Source of the DNA: Endobugula sp965214375
Lineage (GTDB): Bacteria > Pseudomonadota > Gammaproteobacteria > Pseudomonadales > Cellvibrionaceae
DNA: 64,000 bases
Direction of reading: 5' to 3'
NCBI GenBank assembly: GCA_965214375.1
Contig: OZ243947.1
Coordinates: 1,798,001-1,862,000, forward strand
Positions within the stretch are counted from its first letter, which is position 1. Each line of letters begins with the position of its first letter. Below the pieces are notes generated by a model, which made no database searches, had not been told where the DNA came from, and was given only the letters and a program-made list of their open reading frames with translations. Shown here one piece after another: positions 26,306 through 34,733 of the stretch. Both the position numbers and the translations under genes were made by a program.

Positions 26306-27349
26306 CTAACGTTTTTCTTGGTAAAAAATGTGCGCCGTAAATACCCGATGGCACACAGTCACCACCGTCAGCAATAATAATGCACCAACCGCATTATGCG
26401 CGACTGCGACACTTAACGGTAATGCGAAGATAATATTACTGACCCCCAAACTGATTTGTAAAAAGAGCACAAACCATAACCATAGCGTCCAGCCCTTGGT
26501 ATTTACTGTTGAAAAGGACCATAAACGTATGCCTAAAATAATGAGTAATAACGACACCACAACCGCACCAACACGATGCGTAAAATGAATCGCTGTACGG
26601 CTGTGATTATCTAATTGCCCACCCAAATAATTTGGCCCAATATCCTGCCATAGGGTAAAACCTTTTGACATATCCATCGGCGGTACCCATTGCCCCAAAC
26701 ATCGCGGAAAGTCCGGACAAGCCAATGCTGCATAGTTAGAACTCACCCAGCCACCCAGAGCGATTTGCGCAATGACGGCAATCAAACACACGAGCAAAAA
26801 CGGTTTTAATTGTTGTAAGCGATAATACTCTTCAAACGACATCGACCATCGAAGTCCACTCGTACGCTGTGTGAGTAGCCATAATAATGATAATGTGGAA
26901 AAACCGCCCAACAAATGTGCTGTAACTACTTTGGGCCACAACTTTAATGTCACTGTCCACATGCCAAACGTCGCTTGCAAGATAACAAGAGACAATAGAA
27001 ATAAAGGCAATTTTAGCGGTTTACGCACTTGTGTTGTATGACGACCTGTTGCCGCGAAAATAGCAATGGCTAAAATCAATAAGCCTAATGCCCCGGCAAA
27101 ATAACGATGCACCATTTCAGGCCAAGTTTTATCCAAGTCTACAGGGGTATCAGGAAATTTTGCTTCTGCTTTAGCAATTTCGTGCGCCTCATCCGGCCAC
27201 AAAAGATGACCATAACAACCCGGCCAATCAGGACAACCAAGACCAGCATCAACCAAACGTGTAAAAGCACCCAGTACGACGACAGCAATCGTTAGCAGAA
27301 AGGCTGCAAGGCTTAAACGATAGAGGGTTTTATTGTCATTATTTGTCAT
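26306..27349 (-). CDS. ctaA: Heme A synthase (CtaA/COX15)
   Basis: Oxidises heme O to heme A for the aa3-type oxidase. The 347-aa protein has eight hydrophobic helices and the conserved histidines in VHRYFAGALG, TAHLLGGF, THRVGAVVVS and AHNAVGALLL. The extracellular motif GLGCPDWPGCYG near the N-terminus and ACPDFPRCLGQW in the middle are the paired Cys loops of the family. Its start overlaps the preceding gene by 11 nt. Confidence 0.96.
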   Translation of the reverse strand: MTNNDNKTLYRLSLAAFLLTIAVVVLGAFTRLVDAGLGCPDWPGCYGHLLWPDEAHEIAKAEAKFPDTPVDLDKTWPEMVHRYFAGALGLLILAIAIFAATGRHTTQVRKPLKLPLFLLSLVILQATFGMWTVTLKLWPKVVTAHLLGGFSTLSLLWLLTQRTSGLRWSMSFEEYYRLQQLKPFLLVCLIAVIAQIALGGWVSSNYAALACPDFPRCLGQWVPPMDMSKGFTLWQDIGPNYLGGQLDNHSRTAIHFTHRVGAVVVSLLLIILGIRLWSFSTVNTKGWTLWLWFVLFLQISLGVSNIIFALPLSVAVAHNAVGALLLLTVVTVCHRVFTAHIFYQEKR

Positions 27350-27953
27350 AGGTAAATTTTAATAACTTCTTAATATCATCCAGCAAGTCTTGGCCTGTAT
27401 TTGTTGTATTGTAACGCATCATGGCAAAGCCTTCCTGATCCATCAGATAATAGCTATTGGCCGGATTAGCTTCACTATTGTTAGCGCCTAACCATGTCGA
27501 CAATTGCTGCGGTGTTGTTTGTGCGTAAATAACATTGGGGTGTTGCTGCTTTAATATTCGCTGTTCCTGATCAGATAGGTCACCCAATACCAAAAAAATT
27601 CTTTCAACACGATAAGCCTTTTCAGCCAGACGTATATGAACCTGACGGGTGGTATAGAGGTTTTTTTGACAAACGTCATCACAAGGTGTGCTTACTGGCA
27701 CCAGTAAGCGCCAACGCTTGTGTGCACTTTCTTCGACAAATAATCGTTTTAATACCCTTTCATCATTCGTCAGTATTAAGTCATGCACGGAGACTGGCAT
27801 ATTGAGCAAGGTTCCCTTGTTGGTTGTCCCTAATGGCATCCACCAACCAGACTGAAATACGGCATACGCTAATGCCATCGGTATCAAAATAATACCGATA
27901 ATCATTAAGCCAAAAAAAAGATTTCTTTTGATAATAGTATCTTTATTACTCAT
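27339..27953 (-). CDS. Membrane-anchored thioredoxin-like protein with CxxxC, oxidase operon
   Basis: Protein of 204 aa between SURF1 and ctaA, the slot of a conserved hypothetical in Pseudomonas-type oxidase operons. One N-terminal helix (about 10-32) anchors a periplasmic domain with WRLLVPVSTPCDDVCQKNLYTTRQVH. The CDDVC forms the CxxxC spacing of Sco copper chaperones, and YYLMDQEGFAMMRY resembles the C-terminal Sco strand. Because the SenC-position gene lacks cysteines, this protein may do the copper or thiol job (inference). It shares ATGA overlap with SURF1. Confidence 0.75.
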   Translation of the reverse strand: MSNKDTIIKRNLFFGLMIIGIILIPMALAYAVFQSGWWMPLGTTNKGTLLNMPVSVHDLILTNDERVLKRLFVEESAHKRWRLLVPVSTPCDDVCQKNLYTTRQVHIRLAEKAYRVERIFLVLGDLSDQEQRILKQQHPNVIYAQTTPQQLSTWLGANNSEANPANSYYLMDQEGFAMMRYNTTNTGQDLLDDIKKLLKFTYDK

Positions 27954-28717
27954 ATGTTGTTTGTCTGTTTTATTAACTTAACCATTACCCAACCATAAAG
28001 CAGTAGCAACACAAAAGCCATCGAAAACCATTGCACCGCATAAGCGGTATGTTTTTCCGGTCGAGTGTTTATTACCGGCCAATTAGCATTAAAAGCACCT
28101 TGATTTTCGCTATCAATACGCAATAGTGCAGGGAAGACAGGTCCATCAAGAATCTGCGCCACCTTTTCCATATTGATATGCAAGACACGCTGCGGCCATT
28201 GCTCATACCAATCACTAGCGCTATTTTTAACCACCACGTTTTCAGAAGGGATATGCAAATATCCCAACACAGTTTCCCGTTGTTCTCTGTTTGCAATCGT
28301 CGGCAGTTGATCTCGCTTCAAGGGCGCGGCAATCCAACCTCGATTCACTAACAACCACTGCTGCCCGGTCCATAAGGGCATAATAATTTCGTAACCCGCC
28401 CTGCCTTGACGAGAGCGATTATCTAGCAACCAGTATTGTTGATTATTATAGTGTCCTTCAACAATCACGTTTTGATAGGGTTTAATCCGAGAGTGCAAAA
28501 CGTCAGTCAATAATAAAGGTGGCAAGGTTTGCTGTTGCTGGTAAACTGAGAGTAGTTCGCGCTTTTGTTCAGCCCGATCCAATTGCCAGAAGCCCAATGA
28601 CAATAAAATCGGCAAAAAAAACAACACAAAAAGCAATAATTTCCATTGTTGTTTTAAGGCCGATGTAACCATCGTTATCAAGGGGGGCGTGGTTATCATT
28701 AGCTCTACCACCAACAT
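27950..28717 (-). CDS. SURF1-family oxidase assembly protein
   Basis: Inner-membrane protein of up to 255 aa that helps heme A insertion into subunit I. Typical features: an N-terminal helix LLLFVLFFLPILLSLGFWQL, the motif WQLDRAEQK, GYEIIMPLWTGQQWLLVNRGWI in the periplasmic part, and a second helix YAVQWFSMAFVLLLLYGWVMV at the end. The start is uncertain; the Met at 28672 would give a protein like other SURF1s, while the 28717 start lies only 18 nt from the divergent gene. Confidence 0.92.
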   Translation of the reverse strand: MLVVELMITTPPLITMVTSALKQQWKLLLFVLFFLPILLSLGFWQLDRAEQKRELLSVYQQQQTLPPLLLTDVLHSRIKPYQNVIVEGHYNNQQYWLLDNRSRQGRAGYEIIMPLWTGQQWLLVNRGWIAAPLKRDQLPTIANREQRETVLGYLHIPSENVVVKNSASDWYEQWPQRVLHINMEKVAQILDGPVFPALLRIDSENQGAFNANWPVINTRPEKHTAYAVQWFSMAFVLLLLYGWVMVKLIKQTNNI

Positions 28718-28735
28718 TACGTTAAAGAGATATTT

Positions 28736-28996
28736 ATGTTAAAACTGATTATCGTTATCCTGTTTCTAGGCGTAATCGTGAGTCTTAGCAGTAGTTTAGT
28801 TTTTTTATTAAAAGACGTTCACTCTCAAAGGAAACGTTCTCTTTATGCACTGGGCATTCGCATTAGTCTAGCCACAATACTGATGGTAACTATCTTTTAT
28901 GGCTTATACACAGGCCAACTGGGTAGTCATGCACCTTGGGATATTCAACAGACAAAAGAACAAATGATGGAGTCAAAGTCAACTATCAAAAACTAG
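28736..28996 (+). CDS. Twin-transmembrane protein (DUF2909)
   Basis: 86-aa membrane protein with two hydrophobic segments (about 3-24 and 41-62) and a charged hinge, KDVHSQRKRS. DUF2909 members sit next to SURF1 in many gammaproteobacterial oxidase loci, on the opposite strand to the operon exactly as here. Role in oxidase assembly is assumed from context only. Confidence 0.85.
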   Translation: MLKLIIVILFLGVIVSLSSSLVFLLKDVHSQRKRSLYALGIRISLATILMVTIFYGLYTGQLGSHAPWDIQQTKEQMMESKSTIKN

Positions 28997-29037
28997 CATT
29001 GCAGTGCGCCATAAACGTTTGACGATGAACCCTGTAT

Positions 29038-29940
29038 CTATCCCAAAATATAAACAAAAATAAACAAACCTACCCAAACCACATCAACAAAGTGCCAATA
29101 CCAACTGGCTGACTCAAACCCAAAACAGTCATCATGATGAAAATGGTTTTTCAACACAGAGCGCAACCACATCACCAGTAACATAAACGTGCCCAAAGTG
29201 ACGTGCGCACCATGAAAACCCGTCAGCATAAAAAAAGTCGTGCCATAAGCACCGGTATCTAGTTTTAAGTCAACATGGTAGGCATGAATATATTCTTCCG
29301 CTTGTAAAAACAAAAAGAAAATACCCAAAGCAACCGTAATACCCAACCAAATATTAAATGATTTTTTGTTATCATTTTTTAACGCGGTATGCGCAAAATG
29401 CACCGTCACACTAGACGTTAATAGTACGGCCGTATTCCAAAATGGTAGCCAGGTGAAAATATTATCTGCTGTTGTCACACTCATATTTTCACCGGGGCCA
29501 AGGACGGTCGCATCCGCACCATTAACAGCTTGATCTGGTGTCACCATCAACGGCCAGTTATTTTCAAACCCTGACCAGAGAATGGTATTGGTAGAGTTAT
29601 CACTACCCAGCTCTGGCAGAGAAATTTGACGTATATAGAATAATGCACCAAAAAAAGCGGCAAAAAACATGACTTCACTGAAGATAAACCAACCCATTCC
29701 CCACACATAAGAACGTTTCAGTTGGGCACTGTTTAAACCTGCCATATTTTCATTGATAACCGCGGCAAACCAGAACCACAACACTGCCGCCATTAATAGC
29801 GAACCGGCCATAAACATCATTGGCATTGTGCCTGTGTTGATCCATGTTGCCGCACCATACACCGTTAAAAATAAACCGAGTGACGCAAAAATAGGAAGTC
29901 TACTTTGTTCGGGGACGTAGTAGGTACCTTCACTTGCCAT
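29038..29940 (-). CDS. coxC: Cytochrome c oxidase subunit III
   Basis: Integral membrane subunit of the aa3-type oxidase, 300 aa. Seven hydrophobic segments; family stretches include SEVMFFAAFFGALFY, the Glu-containing LQAEEYIHAYHVDL, GFHGAHVTLGTFMLL and the terminal WYWHFVDVVWVGLFIFVY. It lies downstream of ctaG with a 57-nt gap occupied by one arm of an inverted repeat. Confidence 0.97.
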   Translation of the reverse strand: MASEGTYYVPEQSRLPIFASLGLFLTVYGAATWINTGTMPMMFMAGSLLMAAVLWFWFAAVINENMAGLNSAQLKRSYVWGMGWFIFSEVMFFAAFFGALFYIRQISLPELGSDNSTNTILWSGFENNWPLMVTPDQAVNGADATVLGPGENMSVTTADNIFTWLPFWNTAVLLTSSVTVHFAHTALKNDNKKSFNIWLGITVALGIFFLFLQAEEYIHAYHVDLKLDTGAYGTTFFMLTGFHGAHVTLGTFMLLVMWLRSVLKNHFHHDDCFGFESASWYWHFVDVVWVGLFIFVYILG

Positions 29941-29979
29941 AGGGCTTCTCCGCTATTGTTATTAGCTCAATGAATTAGA

Positions 29980-30053
29980 TGGGGTCAGAGTCAAATTTTA
30001 TTCAAAAAAGCTTACTGCTTTTACCGTATTTAACAATTTTGACTCTGACCCCA
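29980..30053. repeat. Inverted-repeat element at the 3' end of ctaG
   Basis: TGGGGTCAGAGTCAAA (29980-29995) recurs inverted at 30038-30053, with about 42 nt between. The right arm and centre encode the last codons and stop of ctaG, giving the tail LGSESKLLNTVKAVSFFE. The GGGGTCAGAGTCAAA motif is familiar from dispersed palindromic elements and transposase-linked repeats in gammaproteobacteria (recalled, not searched). Confidence 0.8.
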
Positions 30054-30588
30054 ATTTTTCTGTTACATCGAAAAGGGTATAAGACAGTGTTATTGTGTGA
30101 ATATGTTTAGGAATATCAATATCAACAATAAAACTCAATCCCATTTCAGCGTGTTCACCAGCAGCCAACGGTTGTTTGTTAAAACAAAAACATTCCGTTT
30201 TATGGAAATAATTTGCCGCTTTAAAGGGCACGACACTAGGAACCGCTTGTGCAACCATTTTGTATTGCGTTGGGTTTTCTGCCAGATAATTAACCACTGT
30301 TGGCTCACCAGGATGTACGTCTATGGATTGTATTTCAGGCTTAAACATCCATGGCATATTTTCATTATTCGTTGCCAAAAACTGCACTTTAACCGTGCGA
30401 GTTTTATCCACACCATCAACTAATCCGGTGTAAGCGCTACCCGTTTTACCATTTAGACCGGTCACCTCGCAAAACAAATCATACAGTGGCGGCATAACAA
30501 AAATGGCAAAAGTAAACATCAATACCACGGTTGCGCCGAGCTTAACGCAAAGCACAGGCGTTGTATTGTTTTGCCAAAACTGCTTCAT
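29998..30588 (-). CDS. ctaG: Cytochrome c oxidase assembly protein CtaG/Cox11
   Basis: Membrane-anchored copper chaperone for the CuB site of subunit I, 196 aa. One N-terminal helix (about 15-35), then the periplasmic Ig-like domain with PWMFKPEIQSIDVHPGE, the copper motif KTECFCFNKQPL (CFCF), and the final strand THTITLSYTLFDV. The last about 18 residues come from an inverted-repeat element and are not family-like; the conserved fold ends before them, so function should survive. Confidence 0.95.
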   Translation of the reverse strand: MKQFWQNNTTPVLCVKLGATVVLMFTFAIFVMPPLYDLFCEVTGLNGKTGSAYTGLVDGVDKTRTVKVQFLATNNENMPWMFKPEIQSIDVHPGEPTVVNYLAENPTQYKMVAQAVPSVVPFKAANYFHKTECFCFNKQPLAAGEHAEMGLSFIVDIDIPKHIHTITLSYTLFDVTEKLGSESKLLNTVKAVSFFE

Positions 30589-30591
30589 GGT

Positions 30592-32142
30592 TTATTTCAC
30601 CTCTGGCGGTGTAGAGAAGGTATGGTATGGCGCTGGCGATGCCACTGTCCACTCCAAACCCTCCGGATTTTCCCACACTTCATCGGTTGCCGGTTTACCA
30701 CTGATAATCGTTGAGATCACGTTATATAACAACATAATCTGTGCCGCACCAAATAAGAAAGCACCACAGCTGGCAATCATATTGAAATCGGCAAAAAACA
30801 TATTATAGTCAGGTACGCGGCGTTGCATACCCGCCAAGCCCACAAAATGCATCGGGAAAAAAGTGACATTCAAACCCACAAACGCCAACCAAAATTGGGT
30901 TTTGCCCATGGTCTCGTTGTACATCTTGCCGCACCATTTAGGCAACCAGTAATAGACGCCAGCAGTGATCGAGAAAATAGCGCCCGGCACTAACACATAA
31001 TGAAAATGTGCCACCACAAAATAGGTGTCGTGATATTGAAAGTCGGCAGGTGCAATCGCCAGCATCAAACCGGAGAAACCACCAATCGTAAACAGAATGA
31101 CAAACGCGATAGAAAATAGCATAGGGGTTTCAAAGGTCATGGCACCACGAAACATGGTGGTCACCCAGTTAAACACTTTAACACCTGTCGGAACCGCAAT
31201 CAGCATAGTGGCATACATAAAAAATAACTCACCGGCAATCGGCATACCCACAGTGAACATATGGTGCGCCCATACAATGAAACTTAAAAACGCGATCGAC
31301 GCGGTGGCATAAACCATAGAGGAGTAACCAAACAAGGGCTTACGCGCGAACGTGGGGATAATTGCACTGACAATACCAAAAGCAGGCAAAATCATAATAT
31401 ACACTTCAGGGTGACCGAAGAACCAGAATACATGCTGGAACAATACCGGATCACCACCACCCGCAGCATCAAAAAAGCTGGTGCCAAAGTGGATATCCAT
31501 CAGCATCATGGTGACCACACCCGCCAATACGGGCATAACGGCAATTAAAAGATACGCCGTAATGAACCATGTCCATACAAACAACGGCATTTTCATATAG
31601 GTCATGCCCGGCGCACGCAGATTGATAATCGTGGCAATAATATTAATCGCACCCATAATCGAGCTCGCACCCATAATATGCACAGCAAAAATAAAGTAGG
31701 TCACACTCGGTGGCGCATAGGTCGTTGATAGCGGCGCATAAAAGGTCCAACCGAAATTAGGACCGCCGCCTTCCATAAACATGGTCGACACCATCATGGC
31801 AAACGCAAAAGGCAGAATCCAGAAGCTCCAGTTATTCATGCGCGGCAGCGCCATGTCTGGTGCACCAACCATCATCGGTAACATCCAGTTTGCCAAACCA
31901 ACAAAAGCAGGCATCACCGCACCAAAGACCATAATCAAACCATGCATGGTGGTCATTTGGTTAAAAAATTCTGGCTCAACAATTTGCAAACCGGGTTCAA
32001 ATAACTCGGCACGAATGACCAAGGCAAACGCACCCCCCAATAAAAACATGGCAAAACTGAACCATAGATACATTGAGCCAATATCTTTATGGTTTGTCGT
32101 ATATAACCAGCGGGTAAACCCTTTAGCAGGACCGTGGGCCAT
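30592..32142 (-). CDS. coxA: Cytochrome c oxidase subunit I (aa3-type)
   Basis: Catalytic subunit with heme a, heme a3 and CuB; 516 aa and twelve hydrophobic helices. Visible hallmarks are MTTMHGLIMVFG, WFFGHPEVYIMILPAFG (the Glu of the type A1 K/D-channel family and the cross-linked His-Tyr pair), the two His of VWAHHMFTVG, and HDTYFVVAHFHYVL carrying the heme ligands. Three nucleotides separate it from ctaG. In the same operon as coxB upstream. Confidence 0.98.
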   Translation of the reverse strand: MAHGPAKGFTRWLYTTNHKDIGSMYLWFSFAMFLLGGAFALVIRAELFEPGLQIVEPEFFNQMTTMHGLIMVFGAVMPAFVGLANWMLPMMVGAPDMALPRMNNWSFWILPFAFAMMVSTMFMEGGGPNFGWTFYAPLSTTYAPPSVTYFIFAVHIMGASSIMGAINIIATIINLRAPGMTYMKMPLFVWTWFITAYLLIAVMPVLAGVVTMMLMDIHFGTSFFDAAGGGDPVLFQHVFWFFGHPEVYIMILPAFGIVSAIIPTFARKPLFGYSSMVYATASIAFLSFIVWAHHMFTVGMPIAGELFFMYATMLIAVPTGVKVFNWVTTMFRGAMTFETPMLFSIAFVILFTIGGFSGLMLAIAPADFQYHDTYFVVAHFHYVLVPGAIFSITAGVYYWLPKWCGKMYNETMGKTQFWLAFVGLNVTFFPMHFVGLAGMQRRVPDYNMFFADFNMIASCGAFLFGAAQIMLLYNVISTIISGKPATDEVWENPEGLEWTVASPAPYHTFSTPPEVK

Positions 32143-32156
32143 GATTCATTCCCCCT

Positions 32157-33311
32157 TTATTTTCCTTGCTTAAAATTAAGTACATCAATGGGCTGGATAA
32201 TATCGCCCGTACTGTTACCCAGCGCATTACGCTGGTAAGTCAGCACTGCTGCCATATCAACTTCCGATAGCTGATCACCATAAGCGGCCATGGCCGGATT
32301 ATTGCGACTACCATTGACGACAATATCCAAATGCGCTGCGATATCACCGGTGACAATGGGGCTACCCGTAATGGCTTTACCCACACCACCTTCACCGTTA
32401 GCACCATGACAGGCCAAGCAGGCACTGATATAAATTTGTTCACCTTGTGTTATTAACTCATCAAGCGTGAACGTTTTACCCGTTAATGCTTTTATTTTTT
32501 CGGCTTGCTCACGACGGTCAGCCAGCCAACGGGTGTATTTGGCATCAGGAACAGCCTTAACCACCACGGGCATAAAGCCATGATCTTTACCACAAAGTTC
32601 GGCACACACACCGCGGAAAGTCCCGGGCGTCTCAACATAAGTCCAGCTTTCATTAATATAGCCTGGTATCGCATCACGCTTTACTGCCAAATCTGGCACC
32701 CACCAAGAATGAATCACATCATTGGCCGTGACCAAAAAACGGACTTTCTTATTGGTTGGAATGATCAACGGTTCGTCCACTTCAAGCAGATAATGATCAC
32801 CTTTAGGGACTTTGTTTTGTATTTGCTCTTGTGGAGTACTTAAACGACTAAAAAAACTGACGCCCTGATCAAGATATTCATATTTCCAATACCATTGGTA
32901 TCCGGTAATCACAATATCCACTTCGGACTCAGAGGTATCGTAGAGTTTGATTAAACTCTTGGTGGCAGGTATTGCCATAATGATCAAGATCAGAAAGGGA
33001 ATGACAGTCCAAATAATTTCCAGCGTGGTACTTTCATGGAAATTGGCAGCCTTGGCACCGTTAGCTTTTCGGTGAACGATCATAGAGTAGAACATCACAC
33101 CAAAAACCATAACACCAATGCCTACGCACCACCAGAAAATCTCCATGTGAAGACCAAAGACTTCCCGGCTGACCTCGGTCACACCGATAGGCATATTGGT
33201 GGTTGAACGCCCATTCTGTTCCGCAACAGCCTGATAGCTTAACAACAACGAACTGACAAACACCACAGGAACAGACAACCGGACCAATAACCGGTGTATT
33301 GTGTTTAACAT
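32157..33311 (-). CDS. coxB: Cytochrome c oxidase subunit II fused to cytochrome c
   Basis: Electron-entry subunit, 384 aa. A signal-like N-terminal helix is followed by two membrane helices, the aromatic patch YQWYWKYEYL, and the CuA site (VIHSWWVP and CAELCGKDHGFMPV). The C-terminal extension (about 280-384) is a class I cytochrome c domain with CLACH and a later Met ligand region NPAMAAYGD. This caa3-style fusion is common in marine proteobacteria. First gene of the operon; GGGAG lies directly before the ATG. Confidence 0.97.
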   Translation of the reverse strand: MLNTIHRLLVRLSVPVVFVSSLLLSYQAVAEQNGRSTTNMPIGVTEVSREVFGLHMEIFWWCVGIGVMVFGVMFYSMIVHRKANGAKAANFHESTTLEIIWTVIPFLILIIMAIPATKSLIKLYDTSESEVDIVITGYQWYWKYEYLDQGVSFFSRLSTPQEQIQNKVPKGDHYLLEVDEPLIIPTNKKVRFLVTANDVIHSWWVPDLAVKRDAIPGYINESWTYVETPGTFRGVCAELCGKDHGFMPVVVKAVPDAKYTRWLADRREQAEKIKALTGKTFTLDELITQGEQIYISACLACHGANGEGGVGKAITGSPIVTGDIAAHLDIVVNGSRNNPAMAAYGDQLSEVDMAAVLTYQRNALGNSTGDIIQPIDVLNFKQGK

Positions 33312-33794
33312 CTCCCAATGCTCCGTGTAGATAGAGTTATTTTATTCTTACACTATTTGAACACACTGTAAGGCCTCGCACGCGCTGTCGAACAGTAGCT
33401 TCAATTTATGCGACGACGACTGCGTAAACCAAGCTGAGTTATGTGTTGTATTTGCACTACTTATATTTATTTATCAAATACATACCGCACCTTTTAACCT
33501 TCTCTCACCAAGCAAACAAAAAACCGCAGCCAACACTGTTTTTGTGGTATTTGCGGGAAGGTAAAGCGGCTACTGCTGATGCCCTACAGGGGGTACTACC
33601 AACAATTGCGGCTAACAACTCGTCGCAATATGAACATCAGCGCCTTGCTTACAAGGGTAAAAGGACGCTGTTGTTCAATGTATAGAGAGCCACAGGCGTT
33701 GCCTAAAGTCAATATTTTTATGAAGATTATTACCAATTTCAAAACCTTTGGGTGTTTTTTAGGCAGGCCATCGCAAAACCAATTATGTTAGTCT
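33312..33794. other. Intergenic region, no supported gene
   Basis: 483 nt between divergent coxB and a hypothetical gene. It should contain the oxidase operon promoter, but no convincing -35/-10 pair was found. Short open frames here lack ribosome sites and any recognisable similarity. Confidence 0.5.
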
Positions 33795-34484
33795 ATGATA
33801 AACAGGATGAGATATGGTTTTAACCCAATGAGTGAGATGCAGGATCTGATAAATCGTCACATTCACGCCCAGCTTCAACAGGCGAAGTCGCATGACAGTC
33901 TGAATCAGCTTATTCATCAACATGCTACACTCCTGTGCGAATTACTGAATCTGAAACCTGAAAAATCTGAGTCGCTATTACTGACTTTCGCCTGCCGATA
34001 TATTGAAATTATTCCTCCGTATTTGGAAGCATTTGAAGCCTTGGCTAAAGAGTCCGGCATTGCTACATACACCACACCTTTCTTTAACGAAATTCATTCT
34101 TTTTATGATGATAGGCATCCAGTTGCCGACTCTGTGTCCGGTTCTCATGCACTGCTATGTCGCAGTTATATGGCACACAGACTATTGGAAGAGTTGAATG
34201 ATCGCGTCAGCATTGAGCGACAATTAGCTTTGGCACCTATTGAAATGGGGCACACTAATTTAATTGTTCACACACTGATTGGCGATGAACGCGCAAACCT
34301 GTTAGACCAAACGGTGTTAATTCGTTTAGAACTCATCAATATGAAAATGGCAATACAGGCAACAGAAACATTTGCCCACACCCGTGTAAAAGCTTATGTA
34401 AAACAACACCAGATAGAAGGGTGGGGACAATGTCTTAACCAGTGGCCCCAATTACAAGAAGATTTAACCCGTTTACTGAACTAA
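33795..34484 (+). CDS. Hypothetical soluble protein, alpha-helical
   Basis: Up to 229 aa, no family recognised. The sequence is strongly helical without signal peptide or membrane segment (AQLQQAKSHDSLNQLIHQHA, YIEIIPPYLEAFEALAK). There is a stretch with conserved-looking HALLCRSYMAHRLLEELNDR in the centre. Start is uncertain: ATGs at 33807 and 33828 are alternatives and TATGAT at 33794-33799 could be a -10, which would favour a later start. Its stop is 6 nt before the convergent yheV stop. Confidence 0.65.
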   Translation: MINRMRYGFNPMSEMQDLINRHIHAQLQQAKSHDSLNQLIHQHATLLCELLNLKPEKSESLLLTFACRYIEIIPPYLEAFEALAKESGIATYTTPFFNEIHSFYDDRHPVADSVSGSHALLCRSYMAHRLLEELNDRVSIERQLALAPIEMGHTNLIVHTLIGDERANLLDQTVLIRLELINMKMAIQATETFAHTRVKAYVKQHQIEGWGQCLNQWPQLQEDLTRLLN

Positions 34485-34490
34485 AGCGTG

Positions 34491-34733
34491 TTATTGCTTT
34501 CGAGTGGGGCTGCTTGGATTTAATATCAGTACTTGCGTTTCTTCCTGCTTTTGTTCTTGTGTCACATTCACCCGCGTTTCGAGTTCTTGTAACTGTTGTT
34601 TAAATCGCATTTCGTCACGAAAATCACAACTCACACATTCACGAAATTCTTTGTCATTGTCTTTATACATGACCAGCCTGTCCATCTCGCCACAACGAGG
34701 ACAAACCGCACCGGCAATAAAACGCTTTTTCAT
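34491..34733 (-). CDS. yheV: YheV-like zinc-ribbon protein
   Basis: 80-aa protein with CPRCGE and CVSCDFRDEMRF, a four-Cys zinc ribbon as in the YheV family. The ATG at 34733 overlaps the prlC stop as ATGA, the same neighbour relationship as in E. coli (prlC-yheV). The C-terminal tail is Gln/Glu-rich and disordered. Function unknown. Confidence 0.85.
   Translation of the reverse strand: MKKRFIAGAVCPRCGEMDRLVMYKDNDKEFRECVSCDFRDEMRFKQQLQELETRVNVTQEQKQEETQVLILNPSSPTRKQ

Noticed and set aside
33443..33791. Two overlapping short open frames upstream of the hypothetical gene at 33795
   Set aside because: No ribosome site, no recognisable domain, and they overlap each other in different frames.
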